Source: Streptomyces sp. AJS327
Lineage (GTDB): Bacteria > Actinomycetota > Actinomycetes > Streptomycetales > Streptomycetaceae
DNA: 64,000 bases
Assembly (NCBI RefSeq): GCF_013450295.1
Contig: NZ_SKBR01000001.1
Span: 872,001 to 936,000, forward strand
Direction of reading: 5' to 3'
Below are positions 8,982-17,597 of the stretch, one piece after another. The notes below the pieces were generated by a model, which saw nothing but the letters and a program-made list of their open reading frames with translations, had not been told where the DNA came from and ran no database searches. Each line of letters opens with the position of its first letter. Position 1 is the stretch's first letter. Both the position numbers and the translations under genes were made by a program.

Positions 8982-9086
8982 ACCCCGGTACGGGGTCGTC
9001 GCGCTCCGGCAAGTCACCCCGCCGGGTACCGGCGGTCGCGAGGGGCTACCGCGGTAGCTGAGTCGTACCGTAGTTCCCGGTACGAC
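8982..9086. promoter_or_regulatory. Three inverted repeats upstream of the histidine kinase gene
   Basis: Three repeats lie within about 105 bases: ACCCC-GGTAC-GGGGT (8982-8996), the perfect 14-base palindrome GCTACCGCGGTAGC (9044-9057), and GTCGTACCG/CGGTACGAC with a 7-base loop (9062-9086). All contain a GTAC/GTAG-like core. They sit between the kinase start (8921) and the DUF4429 gene end (9117). The last could act as a transcription terminator for the DUF4429 gene; the others look like regulator sites, possibly for this two-component system. Confidence 0.5.
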
Positions 9087-9116
9087 GGCCGGGGCGGGGC
9101 GGCCCGCCGCCGGGGT

Positions 9117-9995
9117 TCAGAGCTCGGCGAGGAGTTCGGCCTTCTTCGCGGAGAACTCCTCGTCCGTGATCAGACCGGCCTCGTGCAGTTCGCCGAGGTG
9201 CCGGATGCGTTCCGCGATGTCCGCCGGGTCCGAGCGGACCTGGCGCACCGGCGCCGTGGGGCGGTGCTCCGTCTCGGGCGCGGCCGTCGGCCCCACCGAG
9301 CGGACGGCCTCCAGCACCGAGGCGGCGAAGGGCAGCGACTCGTAGACCAGCCCGTACCCCAGGCCGAAGATCACCGACGCGGGGTCCTGGTCAGCCTCGC
9401 CAGGCGGTTCGGTGCCGCGCAGCCGCAGGCGGAGGTGGCCGTTGAGCACGTCGGGCGAGCGCCACTCCACGCCCTCCAGCTCCCGGACCGAGAACGACTG
9501 GTCGCCCGCCTTCCACTTGGCGGAGGAGGCGCCCGTCCAGAACCAGCGGAAGCTGACCGTGTGCCCGTCGAAGGCGGCCTTGCCGTCGTACGCCTTGAAG
9601 CTCAGCGGGGCGGCGGGCGCCGAGACCATGTGCCAGTCGGCCTCCTTGGCCGCGTCCGGGCCGAGCACCGCGCGCAGTTCCGTCGCGTAGTAGTCCGCCA
9701 GGGTCTCCCGCTCGGCGGGGAGCACCAGCCGGTAGGGGTCACTGGCCTCTTTCAGCTGCCCGTCGGCGGCCTCCACCAACGGGTCGGCCCCTCTGCGGGG
9801 TACCGCGCGCAGCACGACCGTGCCGCGCTTGCCACCCGGCGCCAACTCGACCGCGCTCAGCGCCTCATAGGGGATGCGACGTTCGCCGAGGACGTGAAAG
9901 AGCTTCGGCGTGCGGATCCCCCGCTCGAAGCGGATGAGCATGGAGTCCGTGTCGAACTCCCAGGTGGAGTGAATCCCGACCAGTACGTCACCCAT
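9117..9995 (-). CDS. DUF4429 and SHOCT domain protein
   Basis: This is a roughly 292-residue soluble protein. Two DUF4429 repeats cover most of it, the first with FERGIRTPKLFHVLGERR. The last 30 residues form a SHOCT domain, seen as LGELHEAGLITDEEFSAKKA. SHOCT domains are often oligomerisation or membrane-targeting modules; no enzymatic role is known. I chose the ATG at 9995 (MGDVLVGIH) because homologues begin there. An in-frame GTG at 10043 overlaps the upstream hydrolase stop (TAGTG), so a coupled longer form is possible. Confidence 0.75.
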   Translation of the reverse strand: MGDVLVGIHSTWEFDTDSMLIRFERGIRTPKLFHVLGERRIPYEALSAVELAPGGKRGTVVLRAVPRRGADPLVEAADGQLKEASDPYRLVLPAERETLADYYATELRAVLGPDAAKEADWHMVSAPAAPLSFKAYDGKAAFDGHTVSFRWFWTGASSAKWKAGDQSFSVRELEGVEWRSPDVLNGHLRLRLRGTEPPGEADQDPASVIFGLGYGLVYESLPFAASVLEAVRSVGPTAAPETEHRPTAPVRQVRSDPADIAERIRHLGELHEAGLITDEEFSAKKAELLAEL

Positions 9996-10042
9996 GTGGG
10001 TCATCGTATGCGGCGCTGGGCCGTCCGTCCCCCTGTACAGCA

Positions 10043-11329
10043 CTACGCGCGTACATCGTCGCCCCCGCCGCAGCCCCGCTCAGCGCGCACACACTCCACG
10101 GCAGCGGGGGTGCCGACCGCGATCGCCGTAAAGTTCGCGAGACTGCGCGTCCCCGGAACGAAGTACCCCGTGTGTCCGACGGCACCCTCCGCCGAGAGCC
10201 GCCGGGCGCCGAAACCGGGCGAGACCGGGTCGGCGCCGTGCCCCAGCCCGCCGACGTTCAGGTGCGGCACGTCGGCGATCCAGTCGTCGCCGTCCCGCGT
10301 CGACCAGACCCGTGCCTCGGTCCGCAGCCCGTCGACGTTGTCGGCGCGCATCCCCGGGCTCCCCGACACCACGATGTCCGAGACCCGGCTCGGCAGTCCG
10401 GCCGCCGCCTCACCGCAGACCGTGGAGCCGTAGCTGTGGCAGAAGAGCGCGACGGGGCTCGTGTCGCGGCCCGGGAGCCCCGTGACGAAGTCGTCGAGCC
10501 GTTCGGCGCCCTCCTCCGCCAGCTCACCCGAGGCCGCTTCCACCCCGAGTCCGGACGGCGCGGTGTAGTCGGCCCAGGCGATGGTGGCCGTGGGCAGGTC
10601 CGGGGCGCTCGACCGCTGCGCGGCGTGCAGCGCGCGCGCCATGCCGACCGGCGCCGAGTAGGCCCGCGCGGACTTCTGGAAGGTCAGGACGTCGGTATCG
10701 ACCCCGGGCACGATCACCGAGACGCGCCGGGCTCGGTCCAGGTCGCCGAAGACCTCGGCCGCCCTGCCGCGCCCGGTCGGGTCGAAGGCGATGATCTGCC
10801 GACCCGGCTCCAGCAGGGAACTGAAGCGGTGCGCCCGACGGTTCGCCGCCTCACGCCCCTCGTCCGTCAGCCGGTGGTCGGCCATCCGTCGCCGCTCCAC
10901 GTCCCGGGCCTGACTCAGCGCGGTGCGGTTGGCGCGGTACCGCAGGCTGGTGGGCGCCCCGTCGAGGTTGCCGACGATGAGCGGGTGCCGTTCGGCGAGC
11001 CACTGCCGTTGGCCCACGCCGAGCGTGTCGAAGAACCGGGCGACCTCCCGCGGCCCGGCGTCCGTGGCGGGGAGCGCACGACCCGCGAGACGGTCGCGGA
11101 CCTGCTGGTCCCGGGCGTCCGCGTGCCATTCCCGCTCCGCGGCGGCGTACGGTCCGGGCGGTGCGTCGCCCTGCCGCACCGTGGTCCAGCCGGTGGTGAG
11201 CAGCAGCGCGAAGACGACAGCCAGCACCAGCAGCGCGCGCCAGGCCATGCTGCCCGGCTCCGCGACGGCGGTGGGAGCCGCCCCGGACAGCGGGCCGCCG
11301 AAGGCCGAAAGGTCGGGAGAGTTCGTCAC
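10043..11329 (-). CDS. Membrane-anchored alpha/beta hydrolase, DUF1023 (copy 2)
   Basis: This 428-residue paralogue of the 5294-6490 gene has a transmembrane or signal segment at about residues 29-48 (WRALLVLAVVFALLL) and a DUF1023 hydrolase domain with nucleophile elbow ALFCHSYGSTVC. The late motifs GDDWIADVPH and GHTGYFVPGT match the other copy. The shared NLDGAP motif and the conserved C-terminal Cys pair indicate duplication. The 3' end touches the possible GTG start of the DUF4429 gene. Enzymatic substrate unknown. Confidence 0.8.
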   Translation of the reverse strand: MTNSPDLSAFGGPLSGAAPTAVAEPGSMAWRALLVLAVVFALLLTTGWTTVRQGDAPPGPYAAAEREWHADARDQQVRDRLAGRALPATDAGPREVARFFDTLGVGQRQWLAERHPLIVGNLDGAPTSLRYRANRTALSQARDVERRRMADHRLTDEGREAANRRAHRFSSLLEPGRQIIAFDPTGRGRAAEVFGDLDRARRVSVIVPGVDTDVLTFQKSARAYSAPVGMARALHAAQRSSAPDLPTATIAWADYTAPSGLGVEAASGELAEEGAERLDDFVTGLPGRDTSPVALFCHSYGSTVCGEAAAGLPSRVSDIVVSGSPGMRADNVDGLRTEARVWSTRDGDDWIADVPHLNVGGLGHGADPVSPGFGARRLSAEGAVGHTGYFVPGTRSLANFTAIAVGTPAAVECVRAERGCGGGDDVRA

Positions 11330-11574
11330 TGGGGCGCCACCCTAGGAGATGGTCCGGACGGACCGAGGCACCGGCCGGGGCGCCGTGAGCCATCTCACGT
11401 CGCGTGTCGGTGCCGCCGGAGGACTGTTCCGGCTGGTCAGCGGGGCGCGGCCGCCGGTTGTCACCCGGGGTGACGGTCCGCGAACCACCCCCGATCCGGC
11501 GTCCGTTCGGAGGCTGCCGCACCCTCCCGGCGCACTCTTCGGCGCACCCGCCGTCGCTCGCGGGGGAGGGGCGT

Positions 11575-12234
11575 TCAGCCCGCGTGCGGGCCCGGGAGCC
11601 GAGCCGCTCCACGCTCCGACCAGGACCCCTGGAGCGCGGGGAACAACTGGTCCACGTACCGGGCGGTGAGTCCGTGGGCCGCGGCCAGCGAGCTGTCGCT
11701 GCCGCTCCCCCAGTGGCGTCCGGCGGCACGCAGCACCCCGGAGAAGGCGGCGGCCAGCGCGCGGGGCCGCAGATCCTCGTCGAGGTCCACGCCCTCCCGG
11801 CGGGCGAGCGCGGCGGCCAGGCGCTCCTCGGTGGTGAAGGAGGCGCGTAGCTGGGCCGCGAGCAGCGCCGGGGTGGTCTCGATGACCTGCCACATCCGCA
11901 TGTAGAGGTTGAGTGAGACGATCTCCCCGACCGTCTCGCCCATCTCCGGCCAGGTCGCGTCCAGCGCGTTCCGCAGCGCCTGGGCTGGGAACTCCTCCGG
12001 GGGCCGGGCGATCACCGCGTCGAGGTAGGCGCGGTCGACGGCGGACTGGGGCGCGAGGGCGACCTCCTCCTTGCTGCCGAAGTACCGGAAGAAGGTGCGC
12101 TGGGAGACGTCCACCGCCTCGGAGATCTCGTCGATGGTCGTGGTGTCGTACCCCTGCGTGACGAAGAGCTCGATGGCCGCCCGGATCAGGGCGCCGTGCG
12201 TGCGCTGCTTCTTCCGTTCACGCAGTCCGGTCAC
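11575..12234 (-). CDS. TetR-family repressor, likely of the divergent MFS exporter
   Basis: This 219-residue regulator has an N-terminal TetR helix-turn-helix with TTTIDEISEAVDVSQRTFFR followed by YFGSKEEV. The rest is an all-helical ligand domain resembling the MftR/TetR_17-like C-terminus. The start is GTG at 12234 with AAGGAG about 9 bases upstream. It is divergent from an MFS drug exporter with 112 bases between them, the classical arrangement for repressor control of efflux. The inducing ligand cannot be predicted. Confidence 0.88.
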   Translation of the reverse strand: MTGLRERKKQRTHGALIRAAIELFVTQGYDTTTIDEISEAVDVSQRTFFRYFGSKEEVALAPQSAVDRAYLDAVIARPPEEFPAQALRNALDATWPEMGETVGEIVSLNLYMRMWQVIETTPALLAAQLRASFTTEERLAAALARREGVDLDEDLRPRALAAAFSGVLRAAGRHWGSGSDSSLAAAHGLTARYVDQLFPALQGSWSERGAARLPGPHAG

Positions 12235-12308
12235 TGGTGGTTACTCCTTGGCTCGGGTGAGGGCCCACGGCGGGTGTGGTTCTGTCGTTTACCCGCGAAG
12301 GAAATTTT

Positions 12309-12346
12309 TTGTCAACTGTCAGTGGCTGCCAATAAGCTCCCGCTCC
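12309..12346 (+). promoter_or_regulatory. MFS exporter promoter and candidate TetR operator
   Basis: A -35 element TTGTCA (12309-12314) and a -10 element TAAGCT (12333-12338) are 18 bases apart. The short palindrome ACTGTCAGT (12315-12323) occupies the spacer, where a bound repressor would block polymerase. The start point should fall at about 12345, next to the ATG at 12347, and no Shine-Dalgarno sequence is present, so the transcript is probably leaderless. Confidence 0.5.
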
Positions 12347-13969
12347 ATGAGTTCCGACACCACCCCCGCCGCGAAGAGTGCGCCGGATCCATCCGACCCA
12401 CCACCCGACGCGGAGATACCCGGCCCCCGCGGGGGGCTGCGCGGTCACCCGTGGCTGACCCTCGTCACCGTGGCCTTCGGGGTCGCGATGGTCGCTCTCG
12501 ACGGCACCATCGTCGCCATCGCCAACCCCGCCATCCGCGAGGACCTCAACGCCTCGCTCGCCGACGTGCAGTGGATAACCAACGGTTACCTCATCGCCCT
12601 CGCCGTCTCGCTGATCACCGCGGGCAAGCTCGGTGACCGCTTCGGGCACCGGCAGACGTTCCTCAGCGGCGTCGTCGGCTTCGCCCTCTCCTCCGCCGCG
12701 ATCGGCTTCGTCGACGACATCGCGCTCGTCATCGCCTTCCGGGTGCTCCAGGGACTGTGCGGCGCCCTGCTGATGCCCGCCGCCCTCGGTCTGCTCCGGG
12801 CGACCTTCCCCGCCGAGAAGCTGAACTCCGCGCTCGGCATCTGGGGCGCCGTCATCGGCGCCTCCACCGCCGCCGGGCCGATCGTCGGCGGGTTCCTGGT
12901 CGAGCACTACAACTGGGAATCGGTCTTTTTCATCAACGTCCCTGTCGGGGCGCTCGCACTGGGGATGGGGCTCGCCATCCTCCGCGACCACCTCCCGGCG
13001 GAGGCCCCCCGGTCCTTCGACATCCCCGGCATCCTGCTGCTCTCCACCGCGATGTTCTGCCTGATCTGGGCGATCATCAAGGCACCGGAGTGGCAGTGGG
13101 GCGACCAGCGGACGCTGCTGTTCCTCGGCGGCTCCATCCTCGCCTTCGTGTTCTTCGTCCTCTGGGAACGGCGGGCCGCGGAACCGCTGTTGCCGCTGAG
13201 CATGTTCCGCTCCATCCCGCTCGCCGCCGGGACCGTGCTCATGGTGCTGATGGCCTTCGGCTTCATCGGCGGGATCTTCTTCGTCACCTTCTTCCTCCAG
13301 AACGTCAACGGGCTGAGCCCCGTGGACAGTGGCCTCCGGCTGCTTCCCCTGACCGCGATGATGATCGTCGCCTCACCGCTGGCCGGTACCGTCATCACCC
13401 GGATCGGGCCGCGCGTTCCGCTCGTCAGCGCCATGCTCATCGCCGGTGTCGCGCTGTTCGGGCTCTCCACGCTCGACAAGGACAGCGGCGCCGCCGTCAC
13501 CTCGTTCTGGTTCGCGGTCCTCGGGCTCGGTCTCGCCCCCGTGATGGTCGGCGCGACCGAGGTCATCGTCGGCAACGCCCCCCTGCGGCACGCAGGTGTC
13601 GCCGGCGGTCTCCAGCAGGCCGCGATGCAGGTCGGCGGCAGTCTCGGCACCGCCGTGCTGGGCGCGGTGATGGCCGGACGGGTCAACCGCGAGTTCGACG
13701 AGCGGTGGTCGGACGCCGGTCTCGACCCCCTGCCCCCGCAGCGTGAGGAGCAGCTCAAGGGGCTGGCCGAACTCGGCGTCGCCCCGGAGTGGTCCAAGGA
13801 GATCCCGCAGGCCATCGCCCAGAAGATGACCGGGGTGGTGCACGGTTCGTTCATCTCCGGCATGAGCCTGGCCTTCGTCTGCGCGGGCGGCATCGCCCTG
13901 GCGGCCGCGTGCGTCGCCCTCCTCACCAAGCGCGGCAGCAACGACAGCGGGCCCTCGGTGCACGTCTGA
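12347..13969 (+). CDS. MFS multidrug exporter, DHA2 (EmrB/QacA) family
   Basis: This 540-residue inner-membrane proton antiporter has about 14 predicted transmembrane segments. Family motifs include GKLGDRFGHRQTF (motif A) and the DHA2 motif LDGTIVAIANPAI in helix 1. A cytosolic N-terminal tail of about 35 Pro/Asp-rich residues precedes the first helix. The ATG at 12347 fits the promoter position. Likely exported substrates are hydrophobic drugs or secondary metabolites. Control by the divergent TetR protein is inferred from arrangement and the operator-like palindrome. Confidence 0.88.
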   Translation: MSSDTTPAAKSAPDPSDPPPDAEIPGPRGGLRGHPWLTLVTVAFGVAMVALDGTIVAIANPAIREDLNASLADVQWITNGYLIALAVSLITAGKLGDRFGHRQTFLSGVVGFALSSAAIGFVDDIALVIAFRVLQGLCGALLMPAALGLLRATFPAEKLNSALGIWGAVIGASTAAGPIVGGFLVEHYNWESVFFINVPVGALALGMGLAILRDHLPAEAPRSFDIPGILLLSTAMFCLIWAIIKAPEWQWGDQRTLLFLGGSILAFVFFVLWERRAAEPLLPLSMFRSIPLAAGTVLMVLMAFGFIGGIFFVTFFLQNVNGLSPVDSGLRLLPLTAMMIVASPLAGTVITRIGPRVPLVSAMLIAGVALFGLSTLDKDSGAAVTSFWFAVLGLGLAPVMVGATEVIVGNAPLRHAGVAGGLQQAAMQVGGSLGTAVLGAVMAGRVNREFDERWSDAGLDPLPPQREEQLKGLAELGVAPEWSKEIPQAIAQKMTGVVHGSFISGMSLAFVCAGGIALAAACVALLTKRGSNDSGPSVHV

Positions 13970-14241
13970 CCCCACGCACCGCCGCCCCGGCCCGAGGTGT
14001 CCGCCGCACCCGCGACGGGTGCCCGGGCCGCGGAGCGGGGACGGTCCGGACGTCGAGCCCGAGCCCGGCTGGGTCCCGGGACGCGGTGTCCGGGGCGGAC
14101 CCGCGCCCGTCAGCCGGGCCGCTCCCACGGTTCCGCATGTGAACGCCAGCTCCGCTCGGATCCCTGCCGCCGGGCGAACTCCCGTCCGGTGGCGGAGCGT
14201 TGGCGCCGGGGAGCGCCCCGTGGCCGGGCGCCGCCGTGGCG

Positions 14242-15780
14242 TCAGTGGACGCCGAACCAGCGTATGAGGGCGGCCTTCAGGTCGCCGGGGTCCGCGCCCG
14301 CCCAGGCGACACATCCGTCCGGCCGGATCAGCAGCGCGGGTGCCGGGGCCTCCTCGGCGGTCGCGGGGACGTAGCGCACCCGCGCCGCCGATCCGGTCCA
14401 GGGCTCCGCGACGGCGGCGAGGTCCGGCCCACCGGTGAGGTCGAGCAGCAACGGCCGGGCGTCACGCAGGAGTTCCGCGAGACGCAGTGACCTTCCGCCT
14501 GCCCTCAGATCGAGCGGCGGCACGAACCAGCCGGTGGGCGCGGCCGGTTCCTCCTCACCCATGTCGTACCGGACGTCGGCGCCCGCCATCAGGTCGGCGA
14601 TCAGCCGCGTACCGTCCGGGCTGGCCAGCAGCTCCCCGACGAGCCCCCGGACCGCGGTGATGTCCTCGCCGGGGCTGGTCAGCGCCGAACCGGCGCGGGT
14701 GTGCAGGAGGACGCGCTCCCCGCTCGCGTGCCGTTCGCGGTGGTAGCTGTCGAGCAGGCCCTCCGGGGCCCAGCCCTGGAGCGTGGCCGCGAGCTTCCAC
14801 GCGAGGTTGGCCACGTCGTGCAGGGCGGTGTTGAGCGTCGGCCCGTGACTCACGTGCGCCGCGTCCCCCGCGATCAGGATCGGGCCCGCGCGGTAGCGGT
14901 CCGCCAGCCGGAAGTTCCGCCCACGCAGACGGCGCAGCAATGTGGGCGCGCCCTCGGGCGGCGGTGTCAGGGGAAGACGCGCCCCCAGGACCCGTTCGAC
15001 GCTCTCCTCCATCTCGGCCAGCGTCATAGGGGCGTCCCGCGCCGGGCCCCCGTCCGCCGGATCGCCCTCCCACTCGGCGGTGTTGACCAGCGGCCGCTCC
15101 GGGTCGTGCGCGAGCAGGGTGAAGACGCCCCGCTCGGTCCGGTGGAACATCGCCGGGATCTCACCGAGATCCTCGACCTCGACCCGCCCGCCCGGCCGGA
15201 GGTGGAGGTGCTCGCTCGGCCCGATCAGCGCCGTCCGGTCCACGACGCCGTCATCGCTGCCGCCGGGGAAGGAGATCCCCGCCGCCTTCCGCACGAGGCT
15301 CCGCGCGCCGTCGCAGCCAACGAGGTACCGGGCGGTGAGGGTCTGCTCGCCGCCGTCCGGCCCGCGCGCCGTGACGCTCACCCGGTCCTCCCCCTGGTGC
15401 AGGGAGAGCGCCTCCCAGCCGCGCCGGACCTCCGCGCCGAGTTCCGCGGCGCGCTCGCCCAACACCCGTTCGAGGTCCCGCTGTTGGACCGGCAGGAGAT
15501 ACATCGGATTCGCCGCCCCCAGCGCTCCCAGGGGCAGCGGCAGTCCGCCGAAGAACAGCCCGGGGGCGGGCTCCGGAACTCCCCGGCCTCCGCAGCGCTC
15601 GAAGAGCCCCCGGTGGTCCAGCAGCCGCACGACCTGTCCGGCGAGGCCGTGCGCCTTGTCCGACGGATCCGGCTCCGGCAGGCGTTCCAGCACCAGGGGC
15701 CGAATTCCCGCCAGCCGCAACTCGCAGGCGAGGAAGAGCCCGGCGGGTCCACCGCCGACGACGAGGACGTCGAACATCAC
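14242..15780 (-). CDS. FAD-dependent aromatic monooxygenase (PHBH/PgaE class)
   Basis: This 512-residue class A flavoprotein hydroxylase has the N-terminal Rossmann motif VVGGGPAGLFLACEL, the second FAD motif LVGCDGARSLVRKAAG (near residue 160), and the third motif ILIAGDAAHVSHGP (near residue 290). A C-terminal thioredoxin-like region follows, as in polyketide-tailoring and rifampicin monooxygenases. Start ATG at 15780 has AAGGAG at good spacing. It is divergent from a TetR gene across a strong inverted repeat, suggesting induction by its substrate or by a toxic aromatic. Detoxification or antibiotic modification are both possible. Confidence 0.85.
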   Translation of the reverse strand: MMFDVLVVGGGPAGLFLACELRLAGIRPLVLERLPEPDPSDKAHGLAGQVVRLLDHRGLFERCGGRGVPEPAPGLFFGGLPLPLGALGAANPMYLLPVQQRDLERVLGERAAELGAEVRRGWEALSLHQGEDRVSVTARGPDGGEQTLTARYLVGCDGARSLVRKAAGISFPGGSDDGVVDRTALIGPSEHLHLRPGGRVEVEDLGEIPAMFHRTERGVFTLLAHDPERPLVNTAEWEGDPADGGPARDAPMTLAEMEESVERVLGARLPLTPPPEGAPTLLRRLRGRNFRLADRYRAGPILIAGDAAHVSHGPTLNTALHDVANLAWKLAATLQGWAPEGLLDSYHRERHASGERVLLHTRAGSALTSPGEDITAVRGLVGELLASPDGTRLIADLMAGADVRYDMGEEEPAAPTGWFVPPLDLRAGGRSLRLAELLRDARPLLLDLTGGPDLAAVAEPWTGSAARVRYVPATAEEAPAPALLIRPDGCVAWAGADPGDLKAALIRWFGVH

Positions 15781-15802
15781 GGCCGCTCCTTAAGGTGCAC
15801 GT

Positions 15803-15846
15803 GTGTATCTAACGCCGACACCGTAGAGCGCCGCGTTAAGATACAC
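15803..15846. promoter_or_regulatory. Inverted-repeat operator between monooxygenase and tetR
   Basis: GTGTATCTAACGC (15803-15815) is mirrored by GCGTTAAGATACAC (15833-15846), identical apart from one inserted T, with 17 bases between. Each arm also overlaps a plausible -10 element: TAGATA reading leftward and TAAGAT (15837-15842) reading rightward. A regulator bound here would control both genes. TAAGAT lies 6 bases before the GTG of the regulator, which again suggests a leaderless message. Confidence 0.75.
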
Positions 15847-15848
15847 AA

Positions 15849-16547
15849 GTGAATCCAGAGCCCGAACGGAACGCGGACGAGCCCGAGACGACGGACGCAC
15901 CGGTGGGCGGTGACGCCCCGCGTGGCCAGCCCCACACCGGCACCCCCCGCGTGGGCGCTCCCTCCCGACGGCGCGGCCCCGAGCTGGAAGGCGCGATCCT
16001 CGACGCCGCGTGGAACGTGCTGGTCGAACGCGGCTACCCCGGCTTCACCTACGAGGCGGTCGCCACCCGCGCCAGGACCAGCCGCCCCGTGCTCTACCGC
16101 CGCTGGCCACACCGGGACGACCTGCTGCTGGCCACCCTCGCCGAGAAGTGGCAGCCAATCCCGGTGCCGGACACCGGCACCCTCCGGGAGGACGCGGTCG
16201 GCTTCCTGCGCGCCGCCAACGCCCTCCGCGCCCACATGACCACGCTGATCAGCGTGCAGCTGATGGACCACTTCCGGGACTCCGGCACCAGCTTCAGCGA
16301 ACTGCGCGACGCCCTGCGCGCACCGGGCCAGGCCACGGCCTTCGAGCAGATCGTCGCGCGAGCCGTCGCGCGGGGTGAACTGCCGGACGCCCCCCGCTCC
16401 GCCCGTGTGGTGAACATGCCGCTCGACCTGCTCCGCCACGACATGCTGATGACGGCGCACGCGGTACCGGACGCCTCGGTCGTCGAGATAGTGGACGAGA
16501 TGTGGCTGCCCCTCCTGCGCTCCACTGACGCGGACCACCCCGCCTGA
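15849..16547 (+). CDS. TetR-family regulator of the divergent monooxygenase
   Basis: This 232-residue regulator has a disordered N-terminal tail of about 40 residues followed by a TetR DNA-binding domain with FTYEAVATRARTSRPVLYRR. The C-terminal domain is of the TetR_C_11-like type. Start is GTG at 15849, directly after the operator arm; no ribosome site is visible. It most likely represses both itself and the monooxygenase at 14242-15780. The ligand is probably an aromatic compound, by inference from the enzyme. Confidence 0.85.
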   Translation: MNPEPERNADEPETTDAPVGGDAPRGQPHTGTPRVGAPSRRRGPELEGAILDAAWNVLVERGYPGFTYEAVATRARTSRPVLYRRWPHRDDLLLATLAEKWQPIPVPDTGTLREDAVGFLRAANALRAHMTTLISVQLMDHFRDSGTSFSELRDALRAPGQATAFEQIVARAVARGELPDAPRSARVVNMPLDLLRHDMLMTAHAVPDASVVEIVDEMWLPLLRSTDADHPA

Positions 16548-16973
16548 CCGGCGGTCACCGGCGGCGGGTGGGCCGAGCCCCCCGTGGCGACGTTCCGGCC
16601 GCACGCGGATCCCCGCCCCCCGGAACTCCACGGCACGGCCCCGCACCACACGGCACTTCCCAGAACCGCGCGGCGCTTCCCCGCCCCGCCCCTCCCCGGC
16701 ATGTCACAGAGCCGCGAGCCCCCCGGCTGGCCTGTGCCAGATCCGCGCTCAACTCCGCCTTCTGCCGGTGCTGATGGGCCGGTCAGCCGCCCGCTCGCTC
16801 GACCACTCGGCTGGGTACTGGGCTGCTCCTATCTCCCTACCGACGGGTTGTGGATAACCCGGCCATACCTCCTGGTGAAGCCCGTCGGCATTCCTTGGAA
16901 CCGCATCGGGCGGCGGACAAGCTGGTCAGCAAGAGGGGCGCGCCGCGTCCCGCACTCACGGGGAGTGATCAGC
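16548..16973 (+). other. 426-base gap with a possible structured leader
   Basis: No gene is supported here. Within it CCGACGGG (16840-16847) can pair with CCCGTCGG (16881-16888), enclosing a smaller GGTT/AACC helix, just upstream of the I36 gene. The enclosed stretch includes one exact TTATCCACA (reverse strand, 16849-16857), the consensus DnaA box. I treat that single box as probably incidental. Confidence 0.35.
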
Positions 16974-17498
16974 ATGTCAACGCCTGCCTCAGCACTGACC
17001 GTTCAGCGGGAAACCGCCGTCCGCCGCCGGATCTCCACCCCCGGTTGGGCCCCCGCTCCGGACTCGGTCCCCGCTCCGGTGCGTGCCGCCCGCCCGCTCG
17101 GTGCCGCCGTCGTCACCCGCGCGCTGGCGCGCGTAGCCGGGCTCCTCGCGCTCTCCGCGCTGGCCGTCCTGCTCACGCCGGTTCCGGCCGCCGCCGCTTC
17201 CGCCACGTCCGCGTCCCGACTCGGCCCATGCGCACAGGGCACCCTCTGTCTGTGGGGGAAGTCGGAGTTTCGAGGCGCCCGGCAGTCCTTCGAACTCAGC
17301 GACGTAGACATCGAGAGCTGCGTCCCGCTGCCCGCCGGAACCAGCGCCGTCGCCGTCGCCAACCGCACCGGCCGTCCGGTGACGCTCTACCAGAGCGCGG
17401 AGTGTGCCGAGACCGGTGAGTTGGTCACCCACCCCTCCGGCAGCTGGACGCCGGAAAGCCCGTACCGGGCAAGGGCGTTCAAGATCTGGGAGAACTGA
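16974..17498 (+). CDS. Secreted peptidase-inhibitor-like protein, family I36
   Basis: This 174-residue exported protein has a long basic N-region, a hydrophobic signal core (about residues 52-73, VAGLLALSALAVLL) and an Ala-rich cleavage area near AAAASA. The mature part has a beta/gamma-crystallin-like fold with cysteines in GPCAQGTLCLW, ESCVPL and SAECAE, typical of I36 inhibitors such as SMI. The start is ATG at 16974 with GGGAG upstream. Function is presumably inhibition of a metalloprotease or cell-surface binding; neither is proven. Confidence 0.8.
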   Translation: MSTPASALTVQRETAVRRRISTPGWAPAPDSVPAPVRAARPLGAAVVTRALARVAGLLALSALAVLLTPVPAAAASATSASRLGPCAQGTLCLWGKSEFRGARQSFELSDVDIESCVPLPAGTSAVAVANRTGRPVTLYQSAECAETGELVTHPSGSWTPESPYRARAFKIWEN

Positions 17499-17530
17499 CA
17501 GATGTCTCCCGTTCTCCGGCCCGGAACACG

Positions 17531-17563
17531 ACGCCGCCCCCGGCTAGGGGCCGGGGGCGGCGT
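17531..17563. terminator. Bidirectional terminator between I36 gene and aceE
   Basis: ACGCCGCCCCCGG (17531-17543) and its exact complement (17551-17563) form a 13-14 bp stem with a short loop between convergent genes. There is no U-tract, as is normal in Streptomyces. Confidence 0.8.
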
Positions 17564-17597
17564 ATCCATCCAAGGGTGGTGCTGGCGTTCCGGTGGT

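Noticed and set aside
16849..16857. Single exact DnaA box as evidence for an origin
   Set aside because: An origin needs a cluster of boxes and neighbouring dnaA/dnaN; only one box is seen.
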